The translations under genes were made by a program, and so were the position numbers. The notes below the pieces were generated by a model, which was given only the letters and a program-made list of their open reading frames with translations, made no database searches and was not told the origin of the DNA. A stretch of 64,000 bases of DNA from CAVRTJ01 sp964507185 (GTDB taxonomy: Bacteria; Acidobacteriota; UBA4820; DSQY01). Numbering within the stretch: position 1 is the first letter of the stretch; each line of letters starts with the position of its first letter. The stretch is from NCBI GenBank assembly GCA_964507185.1, contig CAZDOY010000014.1:1-64000 (forward strand), read 5' to 3'. This document shows positions 52,592 to 61,717 of this stretch, in pieces.

Positions 52592-52945
52592 ATGAAGTTA
52601 TACGTCGGGAACCTGTCGTACGAGACCAGTGAAGACGACCTGAAAGACCTCTTCGCCGCCTACGGCGAACCAAGTTCGATCAGGATTATCACGGACCGTG
52701 TCACCAGGCGTTCGAAGGGCTTTGGATTCGTCGAGTTTGATGATGACGACCAGGCCCGCGCCGCGATGAGCGCCCTGAACGGCAAGGAAGTCGCCGGCAG
52801 GGCCTTGACGGTCAACGAAGCCCGCCCACAGACGCAGAGTGGTGGACCGGGTGGCGGCCGCGGTCCCGGCCGCGGCGGGCGCGGTCCCGGCCGCGGCGGT
52901 TTCGGTGGCGGCCGCGGATTTGGAGGCGGAGGCGACCGCTACTGA
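52592..52945 (+). CDS. RRM-type RNA-binding protein with Gly/Arg tail
   Basis: A 117-residue cytoplasmic protein. One RNA recognition motif covers residues 1-80, with RNP2 LYVGNL (3-8) and RNP1 KGFGFVEF (42-49), aromatic RNA-contacting residues intact. The C-terminal 35 residues are Gly/Arg-rich (GPGRGGRGPGRGGFGGGRGF), like cyanobacterial and other bacterial Rbp proteins. These are often cold-induced and bind single-stranded RNA. AAGGA 7-8 nt before the ATG at 52592 sets the start; the frame is open for 700 nt upstream but has no protein character there. A strong terminator follows. Confidence 0.92.
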   Translation: MKLYVGNLSYETSEDDLKDLFAAYGEPSSIRIITDRVTRRSKGFGFVEFDDDDQARAAMSALNGKEVAGRALTVNEARPQTQSGGPGGGRGPGRGGRGPGRGGFGGGRGFGGGGDRY

Positions 52946-52993
52946 AGTTCCTTCGGTTCCGCCCACCGGGGGCGGATTCCCGAACACGAGAGA

Positions 52994-53025
52994 GGGAGGG
53001 GCACCTCTGGGCCCCTCCCTTTTTT
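52994..53025 (+). terminator. Rho-independent terminator of the RRM gene
   Basis: GGGAGGGGC, ACCTCTGG loop, GCCCCTCCC, then TTTTTT. Nine-bp stem, 48 nt after the stop. Confidence 0.93.
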
Positions 53026-53081
53026 ATTGACCCGGTCCGGAGCGGTCCTCCGTATGTCGTCCCTTTCCGCGACCTCCCTCC

Positions 53082-54896
53082 TCATGCGCCTCCGTTTTCC
53101 TTCGGCTGCGCGTAAAGCTCCTCGATGTCCCGTGCATAGAGTTCGTTGATGACGCGCCTCTTGACCTTCATGGTCGGCGTGAGTTCTCCCGCTTCCTGCG
53201 TGAGTTCCCGGATCAGAATCCTGCAGCGCTTGACCTGCTCGTATCTCGATAACCTGCTGTTGACCCTCTCCAGCACTCCGGCGAACAGGTGCATGACCAC
53301 CGGGTGGTCTCTCAGGACCGCGGGATCCTTCTCGGCCATGCCCTGGCTCTTGGCGTAGTCCAGGACATTTGCCCAGTTGGGAACTATGAGCGCGGCTATG
53401 TACGGCCGCTTGTCGCCGATGAGGACGGTCTGGCTCACGTACTTGTTCGTTTTGAACGCATTCTCGATGGGTTGAGGCGCCACGTTCTTTCCGCCGGCCG
53501 TGACGATGAGTTCCTTCTTCCTGTCCGTAATGTAGACAAAACCTTCCTCGTCGATCCGAGCGATGTCGCCCGTCGCGAACCAGCCGTCGTCCGACAGAAC
53601 CTCTGCGGTTTCTTCGGGCATCTTGTAGTAGCCCTTCATGACGTTCGGCCCGCGGACGAAAAGCTCCCCATCCTCGGCGGTCCTTACTTCCACCTTAGAA
53701 ATGACCTTGCCGACGGACCCGTATCGCATTGCGCCGGGTTTGTTCACGGTGACCACGGGCGTCGTCTCGCTCAGGCCGTAACCTTCCAGGATGTTGAGCC
53801 CCGCACCGAAAAAGAAAAGGCCCAGGTCCCTTGCCAGCGGCGCCCCACCCGATACCATGAGACGCAGGCGCCCGCCTGTCTTCTCACGCAGCTTCTTGTA
53901 AACGAGCCTATCGGCGATACCGTGCTTGAATGAGAGCGCCGCTCCAACCCTGCCTTCCTCGAGCGTCGCGTGTGCCCACTCCTGCGCCACCTTCACGCTC
54001 CAGTGGATGAGTTTCTTCTTCAATCCCGAGGCGTGCGCCGCCTGTTCCATGAGACGGGCGTAGACCTTCTCATAGAGGCGCGGGACGGAGACCATGAGCG
54101 TGGGGCGCACTTCCTGGAGGTTCTCTCCCACCTTCTCGACGCTTTCGGCGTAGGCCATGCTGCAGCCCCGCCAGAAGAAGCAGTAGTCCGCCATCCGCTC
54201 CAGGCTGTGGCTGAGGGGCAGAAAGACGAGCACCCGGTCCGAGGGACCCGCATCCACCTCTTCCAACGTGGCCTTGCAGTTCTCGATGAAGTTGGAATGC
54301 GTGAGCATGACCCCCTTCGGAACACCCGTCGTCCCGGACGTGTATATGATGGTCGCGAGGTCGTCCGGCTTCACCGTGGCAGCCGTCTTCCGGTGAATTC
54401 CGGGGTTTTCCGCGCTGTAGGCCCTTCCCTTCTCGAGCGTTCCCTCCCACGTGGCGAGGTCTCCCCTGCCTTCCGGCGGCGGGTCCATGATGATGATCCG
54501 CTTGATGCTAGGCAGGGCGGAACGCTGTGAAAGAAGTTTGTTGGCCTGGTCCTGGTCGGATACGATAGCAATGGCTGCATCGCTGTTGTTTGCGATGTAG
54601 GCGGTCTCTTCCGCGTTCAGGGTCGGATAGATGGGAACCGTCACGGCCGCCGCCGTCAGAATCGCAAAATCCGCCATGGCCCATTCCGGTCTGTCTTCAG
54701 AGAGCAGCACGACTTTCTCACCGGGTTTGATCCCCAGCGCCATCAGGCCGCACGCCAGGGCCTCCACGTTCTCGGCGGCGGACTGTGTCGACCGTTCCCA
54801 CCATTGCCCACCCTGTTTCCAGAGAAACATGTCGGGCCTTTTCAGCGTGTCCACGTTATGGAAATAGAGATCACAAAGAGTACGAACCTCTCCCAT
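53082..54896 (-). CDS. Long-chain acyl-CoA synthetase (AMP-forming)
   Basis: A 604-residue ANL-superfamily enzyme activating fatty acids with ATP and CoA. The P-loop-like motif is IIYTSGTTGVPKGVMLT near residue 184. VLVFLPLSHSLERM, MVSGGAPLARDLGLFFFGAG, EGYGLSETTPVVTVN and DGWFATGDIARIDEEGFVYI with the hinge RKKELIVTAGGKNVAPQ follow in order. The pattern is that of FadD15-type bacterial ligases that resemble eukaryotic long-chain synthetases (LLRYEQVK-like end: SRLSRYEQVKRCRILI). It stands alone, converging on the RRM gene, and may feed lipid synthesis or beta-oxidation. No oxidation genes are nearby. Confidence 0.93.
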   Translation of the reverse strand: MGEVRTLCDLYFHNVDTLKRPDMFLWKQGGQWWERSTQSAAENVEALACGLMALGIKPGEKVVLLSEDRPEWAMADFAILTAAAVTVPIYPTLNAEETAYIANNSDAAIAIVSDQDQANKLLSQRSALPSIKRIIIMDPPPEGRGDLATWEGTLEKGRAYSAENPGIHRKTAATVKPDDLATIIYTSGTTGVPKGVMLTHSNFIENCKATLEEVDAGPSDRVLVFLPLSHSLERMADYCFFWRGCSMAYAESVEKVGENLQEVRPTLMVSVPRLYEKVYARLMEQAAHASGLKKKLIHWSVKVAQEWAHATLEEGRVGAALSFKHGIADRLVYKKLREKTGGRLRLMVSGGAPLARDLGLFFFGAGLNILEGYGLSETTPVVTVNKPGAMRYGSVGKVISKVEVRTAEDGELFVRGPNVMKGYYKMPEETAEVLSDDGWFATGDIARIDEEGFVYITDRKKELIVTAGGKNVAPQPIENAFKTNKYVSQTVLIGDKRPYIAALIVPNWANVLDYAKSQGMAEKDPAVLRDHPVVMHLFAGVLERVNSRLSRYEQVKRCRILIRELTQEAGELTPTMKVKRRVINELYARDIEELYAQPKENGGA

Positions 54897-54957
54897 CTTC
54901 CCCTCCTCCGCTCGCAGTGCCTGCCGTCAAATATAATTCTAATGTCCCAGAGTGCAA

Positions 54958-54987
54958 AGAAAAAGGGCGGGGAGACCGTCCCCGCCC
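54958..54987 (-). terminator. Rho-independent terminator of the S46 peptidase gene
   Basis: On the minus strand GGGCGGGGA, CGGTC loop, TCCCCGCCC, then TTTTTC. Nine-bp stem about 48 nt past the stop. Confidence 0.92.
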
Positions 54988-55034
54988 GATTCAACTGCAA
55001 CAAGCCTGCAGCCGGCCGACTGCCGGAGGCTCTG

Positions 55035-57131
55035 CTACCTGGCCGCCGCCGTGAGTTCCCCGGCGACCCGGCTTGCGCCGTACAGCTTGTTCAACGCTTG
55101 GAGAATGGCGGGCGTATCCACCGCCACGCATCGCGCGACCTTTTCTGAGTACACGAAGGTGTTGGGATTGCTCTGTGGGTTTCCGTCGAAAACCAGTCCC
55201 ACCAGTTTGCCTTCCCTATCGACGATCGGGCTACCCGAATTGCCGCCCGTGATATCTCCCGTGCACACGAAGTCCATGGGCGTCTTGAGGTCGAGCTGGT
55301 CCCGCCGCAGTTCTTCCATCTTGCTGAGCTGGAAGTCTCCCTTGTTGTCGAAGGAATACGCGCGGTTATAAAGGCCGTAGAAGGTCGTTTTGTACGGCAC
55401 TTCACTCGTGTCGAAGGCGTAGCCTTTCACGACGCCGAAGGCCAGCCGGAGCGTACCCGTCGCGTCGGGATACACGTCATCGCCGTACACTGCGAACTGC
55501 GCATTGGCGATCTGCGTCAAAGCCGGTTGAACAACGGCCTCCACATGGTCTTTCACAGCCCTGTCCACGCGCCTGAGAGTCGGATCCATCAGCCGGACAA
55601 AAGCGATGAGCGGATCCTTGCACGATTTTACGGCGGAACCCTTGTTCACGAGAAGGGAAGCGCGGTAGGATGCGTCGTCCAGCCGCGTTCCTCCCATCAC
55701 TTCCTCGGCCCGCCGGGCCGGCGTCTTCCCGTCCAGAAGCGCTTTCACAAATGCGTTCCCGGCGCCGAGCTTGTCCCGCAATACCGTCAGGTCGTGGGCG
55801 AGAAGGGCCGCATCCATCCCCTTGTAATAGGGTCGGGCGGCCTTGAGGCGCCGCATGAAACCGGGAATCTGGGCGTCGTGGTAACCATTCAGCCGCTGTC
55901 CGTCGGGCTTGTTCACTTCCTCTGAATACCGGAGGATTCTCAGCGCGACCCCGCTCAGTCCATACGCACCGGGGGCCCTTCCTTCGTAGGTTATCTCCTT
56001 GAAATGATCCCGCTCCCAGGCCACGGATTTCTCGATCTGCTTCCAGGCATTCTCGTAGTGAGCCAGCTTCGGATTCCCGGCGACGGCGGCCCGGAGATTC
56101 TTCTCCTGCCGTGCTTTTTCCGCCGTCAATGCGGGATCCCTGAGGCCCTCGTACTCCCCGGTGAGAGCCTTTATGCTGTTGTGCACGAAGAAGATGTAGG
56201 ATTGCGCCTCCTGGGCTTCTCTTGCCCCCTTGTGGCTATAGGCGGTCAGCACGGAATCCATGCCTTTCAGCCGGTCGAGAAGGGCCGGATAGCTCACGTC
56301 TCTGAGAAATTCGAGCTGGGCCAGGGTGTCGAGACGATCGGTCCTGCCTGGATGCCCCGAGACGAAAATCGGCATGCCGTCCGTCACGCCGGCCGGATCC
56401 ACCTTCAGGTACTCCGGCGTGTGCGCCGGCTTCCCGTTTTCGTAGACGCGTAGAAAGCTGAAATCAAGGTCGTAACGGGGGTAATAGAAATTATCGGCGT
56501 CGCCGCCAAAGTAGGCCGCCTTTTCTTCGGGCGCCATCACGATGCGGACGTCCGTGTACTCCTTATAGCGGTAGAGCATGTAGCGCGCGCCGCCGTAAAG
56601 CTTGACAACGTCGCCCCGCAGACCGGTTCCTTCCCTGCAGGCCTTCTCGAGCTCGGCGATCTTCGCCTCTCTTGCCTGTTGCGCCTGCGCCGCCGTGTCT
56701 CCGGTCTTTACGGCCGAATCCACGTCGCCGGTGACGTCCTTCATGGATGTGAGTACTTCGATCATGGCACCCGGCACCCTGAGTTCCTGGGCCTCTGTTT
56801 TTGCGTAGAACCCGTCGTCCACGTAGTTGTGCTCGGGGGTGGAAAGCTGCTGGAGATACATGCGTGCCACGTGATGGTTCGTCAGGATCAGGCCTTCGGG
56901 GGATACGAACGACCCACTCCCGCCGCCGATCCTGACGGACGACAGGCGAAGGTGGTCGAGCCATGCCTGCGAAGGCGTAAACCCATAGCGTTTCTGGATG
57001 AGTTTTGTGGGCGGGTGGCTGTAGGTCCACATGCCCTCGTCGGCGCGCGACGCAGTCGACAGGCCGAACGCGCACGCAGCGGCCACCGCAAGTGCTGCAA
57101 GACTCCTTAGGACATTTCTCTGATGGGTCAT
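55035..57131 (-). CDS. S46-family dipeptidyl peptidase (DPP7/DPP11-like)
   Basis: A 698-residue exported serine peptidase releasing dipeptides from peptide N-termini. A signal peptide covers about 1-27 (ALAVAAACAFGLSTASRADE). The chymotrypsin-like catalytic domain is split by a helical domain: His in GLILTNHHVARMYL, Asp in YYPRYDLDFSFLRVY, and Ser in TGDITGGNSGSPIVDREGKL near the C-terminus. GMWTYSHPPTKLIQKRYGF is the family N-terminal block. The residue preceding GNSGS that separates DPP7 from DPP11 specificity cannot be judged safely by eye. AGGAGG 4 nt before the ATG at 57131 sets the start. Confidence 0.93.
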   Translation of the reverse strand: MTHQRNVLRSLAALAVAAACAFGLSTASRADEGMWTYSHPPTKLIQKRYGFTPSQAWLDHLRLSSVRIGGGSGSFVSPEGLILTNHHVARMYLQQLSTPEHNYVDDGFYAKTEAQELRVPGAMIEVLTSMKDVTGDVDSAVKTGDTAAQAQQAREAKIAELEKACREGTGLRGDVVKLYGGARYMLYRYKEYTDVRIVMAPEEKAAYFGGDADNFYYPRYDLDFSFLRVYENGKPAHTPEYLKVDPAGVTDGMPIFVSGHPGRTDRLDTLAQLEFLRDVSYPALLDRLKGMDSVLTAYSHKGAREAQEAQSYIFFVHNSIKALTGEYEGLRDPALTAEKARQEKNLRAAVAGNPKLAHYENAWKQIEKSVAWERDHFKEITYEGRAPGAYGLSGVALRILRYSEEVNKPDGQRLNGYHDAQIPGFMRRLKAARPYYKGMDAALLAHDLTVLRDKLGAGNAFVKALLDGKTPARRAEEVMGGTRLDDASYRASLLVNKGSAVKSCKDPLIAFVRLMDPTLRRVDRAVKDHVEAVVQPALTQIANAQFAVYGDDVYPDATGTLRLAFGVVKGYAFDTSEVPYKTTFYGLYNRAYSFDNKGDFQLSKMEELRRDQLDLKTPMDFVCTGDITGGNSGSPIVDREGKLVGLVFDGNPQSNPNTFVYSEKVARCVAVDTPAILQALNKLYGASRVAGELTAAAR

Positions 57132-57277
57132 GATTCCTCCTGAATGTATGCTGGACACAAAAAATACGAAGAGAGACATACGCGGGTGACGCGGACTTTG
57201 TTTCAACCGTCTTTCCGATCACCCCGGGGTTTGAGCAAAGGTCATGCTGCCCCATCGTGAATCGACGGACCGGGTGC

Positions 57278-58042
57278 TCAATCCGCCGACCTCGCCAGGG
57301 TTTGCGGGTCCCTGTTCCCCGCGAGAATCAACCGCCAGAGGTCGGCCAGTGTCCCCTGGCCGAAAACGCTCCCGGATTCCGCCGGCCTGGGTTCGTCCTC
57401 CGGCGCGACCCACCACCCTCTGATCCCGAGCTTTGAAGCGTTTTCCATATCCCAGACCCAGTCGTCACCCACCATGAGACATGCCTCCGGAGAGCACCCG
57501 ATGCGATCGAGAATCTCACGGTAGTAGGCCGGATTCTCCTTGGATGCGTGCATGTTCTCGTAGGTCGTGACCAGCGCGTAGGGATGGGCGTCGACACCGA
57601 CACCCGCCCAGTCCAGGCGCTGTTCAATTGCCGTCCTCGGAAACAGCGGATTCGTCGCGACGACCACCTTAAGGCCGCATTCAAAGGCCCAGCGGACGAG
57701 TTTCGGCGCCTCGGGCACCGCCTGCGTGAACCGGCGCAACCCGGGGAATTCCTCCGAGTAGAACCGCATGAACAGCGGTTCGAGCTCGGCGCGGTCAACG
57801 CCCACCGCCGGATAGAACGTCGCCGCGAACACCTCCTCGTTCGTGGCGCCGTCTCCGCGATTCGCGGCCATGATTCTGGTTGCGCGCAGAAGCTCCCTTA
57901 TGAGTCTTTCGGGCGCGATGCGGTTTCCAAGAAAACGCCCCGCGGCCTCCAGGTAGGCTGGAACGAACTGTTCCATGTCGTTCCGGAGGAGAGTGCCGTC
58001 CAGATCCAGAAGGAGGGCTTTGATCGCTGCCTGCGGTTTCAC
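57278..58042 (-). CDS. HAD-family hydrolase
   Basis: A 254-residue cytoplasmic phosphatase-like enzyme. HAD motif I is LLLDLDGTLL (nucleophile and acid Asp), motif II VVVATNPLF (T), motif III the Lys in MHASKENPAYYREI, and motif IV VGDDWVWDMENASKLGI. The cap between about 25 and 110 is helical (type C1). The substrate is unknown. The start is GTG at 58042 with GGGGGA just upstream. It sits between the CFA synthase and S46 peptidase genes on the same strand, but gaps of 120-150 nt make an operon uncertain. Confidence 0.88.
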   Translation of the reverse strand: MKPQAAIKALLLDLDGTLLRNDMEQFVPAYLEAAGRFLGNRIAPERLIRELLRATRIMAANRGDGATNEEVFAATFYPAVGVDRAELEPLFMRFYSEEFPGLRRFTQAVPEAPKLVRWAFECGLKVVVATNPLFPRTAIEQRLDWAGVGVDAHPYALVTTYENMHASKENPAYYREILDRIGCSPEACLMVGDDWVWDMENASKLGIRGWWVAPEDEPRPAESGSVFGQGTLADLWRLILAGNRDPQTLARSAD

Positions 58043-58163
58043 GCATCCCCCATGGGCTCGCCCCGGACCCTCGCACGGGATGGCGGCCCGGACATCAGAT
58101 TATACCCCAGGAAGGCCTCGGGACCTTTGCCGGCACCTCAGAGCCGCCCGTATGTCCCTCCTA

Positions 58164-59471
58164 TCAGCTTTCTTCCGGCGCGTACCAGTCCCTGCGGGTG
58201 AGCGGAAGTCCGCTTCGGCCGTTCTCTCCGGTCTTGATGAGAAGGCTCTGGTAGACGTTCAGCCGCCCACGCGTGAATCCGTAGGCTGATCCGGCCATGA
58301 AGAGCCGCCAGACGCGGTAGGTCGATTCGTCCACGCATTGGAGCGCCTTTTCCCGTCGACTCTCCAGCCTGCGAACCCACCGGCGGAGGGTCAGCGCATA
58401 ATGTTCGCGGAGGCTCTCCACGTCCCTCACCTCAAAGCCGACCTCCTCGGCGGCGCGAAGCGTGACGTGGATGGGCACCAGTTCGCCGTCCGGGAACACG
58501 TAGACGTCGCTGAATGAGGGTCCGCGCGTCGGTTCGTCCGTGGCGCGGCTCGCGATGCCGTGGTTCAGGAAAACCCCGCCGGGATTGAGCAGGCGCAGTG
58601 CCTGGTCGAAGTAAGTCGCCAGCAGCTTCTCACCCACGTGTTCGAACATTCCTATGCTGGCGATGGCGTCGTATCCGCGATCGTCTTCCACCTCGCGGTA
58701 GTCCCTGACCTCGACGCGGCATCGGTCGGAGAGTCCGGCGGCTGCGATTCGCTCGTTCGCCAACTCGGCCTGCGGCTCGCTCAGGGTTATACCGGTCGCG
58801 TCGACGCCGTAGCGCTTCGCCGCATAAATAGCCAGCCCGCCCCATCCGCAGCCCAGGTCCAGAAGTCTTTGGCCCGGGTTGAGGCGAAGTTTGCGGCATA
58901 CCAGGTTCAGTTTGCGCTCCTGGGCCTCGTCCAGCGTCTCCTCCGGCGAATGAAAGTACGCACAGGAATACACCATGTGCCGGTCGAGCCACAGGGCGTA
59001 GAACTCGTTGGAGACGTCGTAATGGTAGCTGATGGCTTGCCGATCGCGTTCCACCGAATGGCGCTTGCCGGAGAGCCTGGCCGGCCCTCGGGCACCAACT
59101 GGGTGGTCCTTTCCTGCCGGAAGACGCAAGAGGTCCTTCGCCGCGAGCAGCTTGGTGCGCCAGCCGCCCGTCTTTTCGCCCAGAAAGTCCGCAAGCGCGA
59201 ACACCGATTCGACGTCGCCTTCGATGTCCACCTCGCCGTACAGGAAGGCCTCGGCCAGCCCCACTTCGCTGCCGGCGAGCAACATGGCCCGAAGCGACCC
59301 CGGATGCTTCAGGATGATCGTGGTGCGGGAGACCGGATCCTCGGGCCACACGCTCCCGTCCCACAGGCGAAAGCCTGCCCCGATGGCCGGCGCGCCTCCG
59401 AAGAGATCCTGCAGAATCTTCAATGTCAGGCGCCTTGCTTGTCCGGATGAGGAATGAGCCTTTTCCGACAT
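58164..59471 (-). CDS. cfa: Cyclopropane-fatty-acyl-phospholipid synthase family methyltransferase
   Basis: A 435-residue SAM-dependent enzyme that adds a methylene group to unsaturated phospholipid acyl chains. The N-terminal ~130 residues (LFGGAPAIGAGFRLWDGSV, GLAEAFLYGEVDIEGDVESV) form the lipid-binding domain seen in CFA synthases. The methyltransferase domain has ISYHYDVSNEFYALWLD, SCAYFHSPEETLDEAQERK, the SAM loop LLDLGCGWGGLAIYAAKRYG, and SIGMFEHVGEKL. Some related enzymes make other branched or methylated lipids, so the product is inferred. AAGGAGG 5 nt before the ATG at 59471 sets the start. It lies directly downstream of the serC terminator. Confidence 0.9.
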   Translation of the reverse strand: MSEKAHSSSGQARRLTLKILQDLFGGAPAIGAGFRLWDGSVWPEDPVSRTTIILKHPGSLRAMLLAGSEVGLAEAFLYGEVDIEGDVESVFALADFLGEKTGGWRTKLLAAKDLLRLPAGKDHPVGARGPARLSGKRHSVERDRQAISYHYDVSNEFYALWLDRHMVYSCAYFHSPEETLDEAQERKLNLVCRKLRLNPGQRLLDLGCGWGGLAIYAAKRYGVDATGITLSEPQAELANERIAAAGLSDRCRVEVRDYREVEDDRGYDAIASIGMFEHVGEKLLATYFDQALRLLNPGGVFLNHGIASRATDEPTRGPSFSDVYVFPDGELVPIHVTLRAAEEVGFEVRDVESLREHYALTLRRWVRRLESRREKALQCVDESTYRVWRLFMAGSAYGFTRGRLNVYQSLLIKTGENGRSGLPLTRRDWYAPEES

Positions 59472-59589
59472 GCCGTCCTCCTTGTGGTGCGGTGCTTTTC
59501 CCTGTTCGAATCCTCCTTCCTTGTCCACATCGATACTAACGTCTCACCCAGAGATTGCAAGTCAGTCAATTGCCCTCAACGCCATGTAC

Positions 59590-59618
59590 AAAAAAAAGGG
59601 CGGCCCGGCCGGCCGCCC
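59590..59618 (-). terminator. Rho-independent terminator of the ser operon
   Basis: On the minus strand GGGCGGCC, short loop, GGCCGCCC, then eight T. About 27 nt past the serC stop. Confidence 0.93.
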
Positions 59619-59644
59619 TCCTTCTCACGACGTTTCACGGCGCT

Positions 59645-60742
59645 TCAGCCGTTTTTCTTCACGAACTCCTCCATGAAACCGCAGAGGGTTTCGACCTGGT
59701 CCACGGTCACGGCGTTGTACATCGACACACGGATGCCTCCCATGGTCCTGTAGCCCTTGAGACCGACCATTCCCGCGGCCCTGGCTTCCGCCACGAACCG
59801 CGCGTCCAGGTCTTCGCTCGGAAGGTTGAAATCCACGTTCATGAAGGAACGGTCGTCTTTCACCTTCACGTAACCCTTATAGAATTCGGGGTAGGTGTCG
59901 ATGACGCCGTAGAGCAGTTCGCCCTTTTTCAGGTTGTTCCTGTAGATTGCGTCCAGGCCGCCGATGGACTTGTTGTGGGCGAGGACGTTCCTCAGGATGT
60001 AAACCGAGAAGCAGGGCGGCGTGTTGAAGAGGCTGTTCTTCGCGGCCTGCACTTTGTACTGCAGCATGTTGGGCAGGTTTTCGGCGCACATCTCGAGGAA
60101 GTCGTCGCGGATCAGCGCCACCACCAGCCCCGACGGGCCGAGGTTCTTCTGGGCCCCGGCGTAGATAAAGCCGAAGGGCTTCACGTCGAAGGGCCGCCAC
60201 ATCATATCGGACGACATGTCGGCCACCAGCGGAACGCCGCCGGTCTGCGGGAAGTCTTTCCACTGCGTGCCGTAGATCGTATTGTTGGAGCAGAAGTGCA
60301 CGTAGGCCGAGTCGGGATTGACATGGATCTCTTCGGGACGCGGCAGGCGGTTGAACTTGTCTTCCTCCGTGGACACGATGGCCCTTGCGGCGTCTCCCGC
60401 GACTGTCTTCGCCTCCTTGAAGGCCTTCTTCGCCCAGTTTCCAGTCACGATGTAATCGGCCTTGCGCCCCGAATGGAGAATGTTCATGGGAAGCATGGCG
60501 AACTGGAGATTTCCGCCGCCCTGCAGCAGGAGTACCTTGTAGTTGTCGGGGACGTTCAGGAGCTCCTTCACGAGTGCGATGGCCTCGTTGTGAACCGCAT
60601 CGTATTCCTTGGACCGGTGGGAGATCTCCATGACGGACATTCCCGTTCCTTCGAAATCCAGCAGCTCCGCCTTCGCCCGCTCGAGAGCCTGAACCGGAAG
60701 CCCGGCTGGGCCGGCGTAGAAATTGATAACCCGATTAGCCAT
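59645..60742 (-). CDS. serC: Phosphoserine aminotransferase
   Basis: A 365-residue PLP enzyme converting 3-phosphohydroxypyruvate and glutamate to phosphoserine. It is full length: VINFYAGPAGLPVQALERA at the start, GTGMSVMEISHRSKEY, VLLLQGGGNLQFAMLPMNIL, PLVADMSSDMMWRPFDVKPF, and the PLP Lys in FIYAGAQKNLGPSGL. GLKGYRTMGGIRVSMYNAV near the C-terminus carries the substrate Arg. GAGGAG precedes the ATG at 60742, 17 nt after the serA stop; the two are clearly co-transcribed. Confidence 0.95.
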   Translation of the reverse strand: MANRVINFYAGPAGLPVQALERAKAELLDFEGTGMSVMEISHRSKEYDAVHNEAIALVKELLNVPDNYKVLLLQGGGNLQFAMLPMNILHSGRKADYIVTGNWAKKAFKEAKTVAGDAARAIVSTEEDKFNRLPRPEEIHVNPDSAYVHFCSNNTIYGTQWKDFPQTGGVPLVADMSSDMMWRPFDVKPFGFIYAGAQKNLGPSGLVVALIRDDFLEMCAENLPNMLQYKVQAAKNSLFNTPPCFSVYILRNVLAHNKSIGGLDAIYRNNLKKGELLYGVIDTYPEFYKGYVKVKDDRSFMNVDFNLPSEDLDARFVAEARAAGMVGLKGYRTMGGIRVSMYNAVTVDQVETLCGFMEEFVKKNG

Positions 60743-60759
60743 GACCTTCTCCTCTTTTT

Positions 60760-61632
60760 CTATTTTCCGAAGCCGGAAATGATATCCACGATGATGTCCC
60801 CGATTCGCAAGAGGTTCTCCTTGCTGGACGCGCCGATGTGGGGCGTCATCAGGACATTCGACGCACGCAGGAGCGGGCTCGACGGATCGGGCGGATCGGA
60901 GTACCACACGTCCGTCGCGTAGGCCCTCACCTTCCCGGACTCAAGCGCCTCCGCCAGGTCCGCCTCGACCACGACCTTGCCGCGGCCCGTGTTCACCAGG
61001 ATCACGCCGTCCTTCATCTTGGCGATCATGGTCCGGTTCACCATGCCCTTCGTCTCGTCGGTGAGCGGCGTGTGCATGCTGATGTAGTCCGCCGACGCGA
61101 GCACGTCGTCGAGGCCCTTGATCTCGGCCACCGGATGGTTCTGGACGAAGGGGTCGTAAGCCACCACCTTCATGCCGAAGGCGGCGGCACGTTTGGCCAC
61201 TTCCGTGCCGATGAGACCCACGCCCAGGAGGCCGAGCGTCTTCTGATAGAGCTCGGTGCGCTTGAGTTCCTTCTTGATCCACTTGCCTTCCTTCATGCTG
61301 TTGTGACCTTCGACGATGCGGTTCGGCACGGCCAGCATGAGCGCCATGGTCAGTTCGGCCACGGCGACAGACGAAGCCTGGGGGGTGTTTCTAACCTCTA
61401 TCCCCCTGGCCTTGCAGGTTTCCCGATCCACGTTGTCCAGGCCCACACCGCCGCGAATGACCAGCTTGAGGTTCGGGGCGCCTTCCAGGAACTCCTTCGT
61501 TACCTTGGTTTTGGATCGGATGAGCAGGACATCCGCCTCGGAGAGCCTGCCCATGTCCTCGTAAACGTCGCCGAAGGTCTTCAGGCGGCCCGGAAGCGTC
61601 GCGTCGAATGCATCCGCGATCAGGATCTTCAT
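60760..61632 (-). CDS. serA: Short-form D-3-phosphoglycerate dehydrogenase
   Basis: A 290-residue NAD-dependent 2-hydroxyacid dehydrogenase, probably making 3-phosphohydroxypyruvate for SerC. The substrate domain has LKLVIRGGVGLDNVD and the Rossmann loop LGLLGVGLIGTEVAKRA. The catalytic Arg is in LVNTGRGKVVVEADL and His in LMTPHIGASSKEN. The usual catalytic Glu position (EP in family members) reads Asp here (DVWYSDPPDP). There is no C-terminal ACT or intervening domain, so serine feedback control as in E. coli SerA is not expected. GGAGG 6 nt before the ATG at 61632 sets the start. It is second in the DUF1015-serA-serC operon. Confidence 0.9.
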   Translation of the reverse strand: MKILIADAFDATLPGRLKTFGDVYEDMGRLSEADVLLIRSKTKVTKEFLEGAPNLKLVIRGGVGLDNVDRETCKARGIEVRNTPQASSVAVAELTMALMLAVPNRIVEGHNSMKEGKWIKKELKRTELYQKTLGLLGVGLIGTEVAKRAAAFGMKVVAYDPFVQNHPVAEIKGLDDVLASADYISMHTPLTDETKGMVNRTMIAKMKDGVILVNTGRGKVVVEADLAEALESGKVRAYATDVWYSDPPDPSSPLLRASNVLMTPHIGASSKENLLRIGDIIVDIISGFGK

Positions 61633-61717
61633 CTTCATCCTCCAGTTCATCCAAGAGGCGGGAAGGGGGCGGCAACCCCGGCAGGGCCGGCCGCCCGTAC
61701 CCCGCAGCTCGTGCAAA

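Noticed and set aside
59500..59515. GTTCGAATCC resembling a tRNA T-loop
   Set aside because: No pairing T-stem, acceptor stem or anticodon arm around it.
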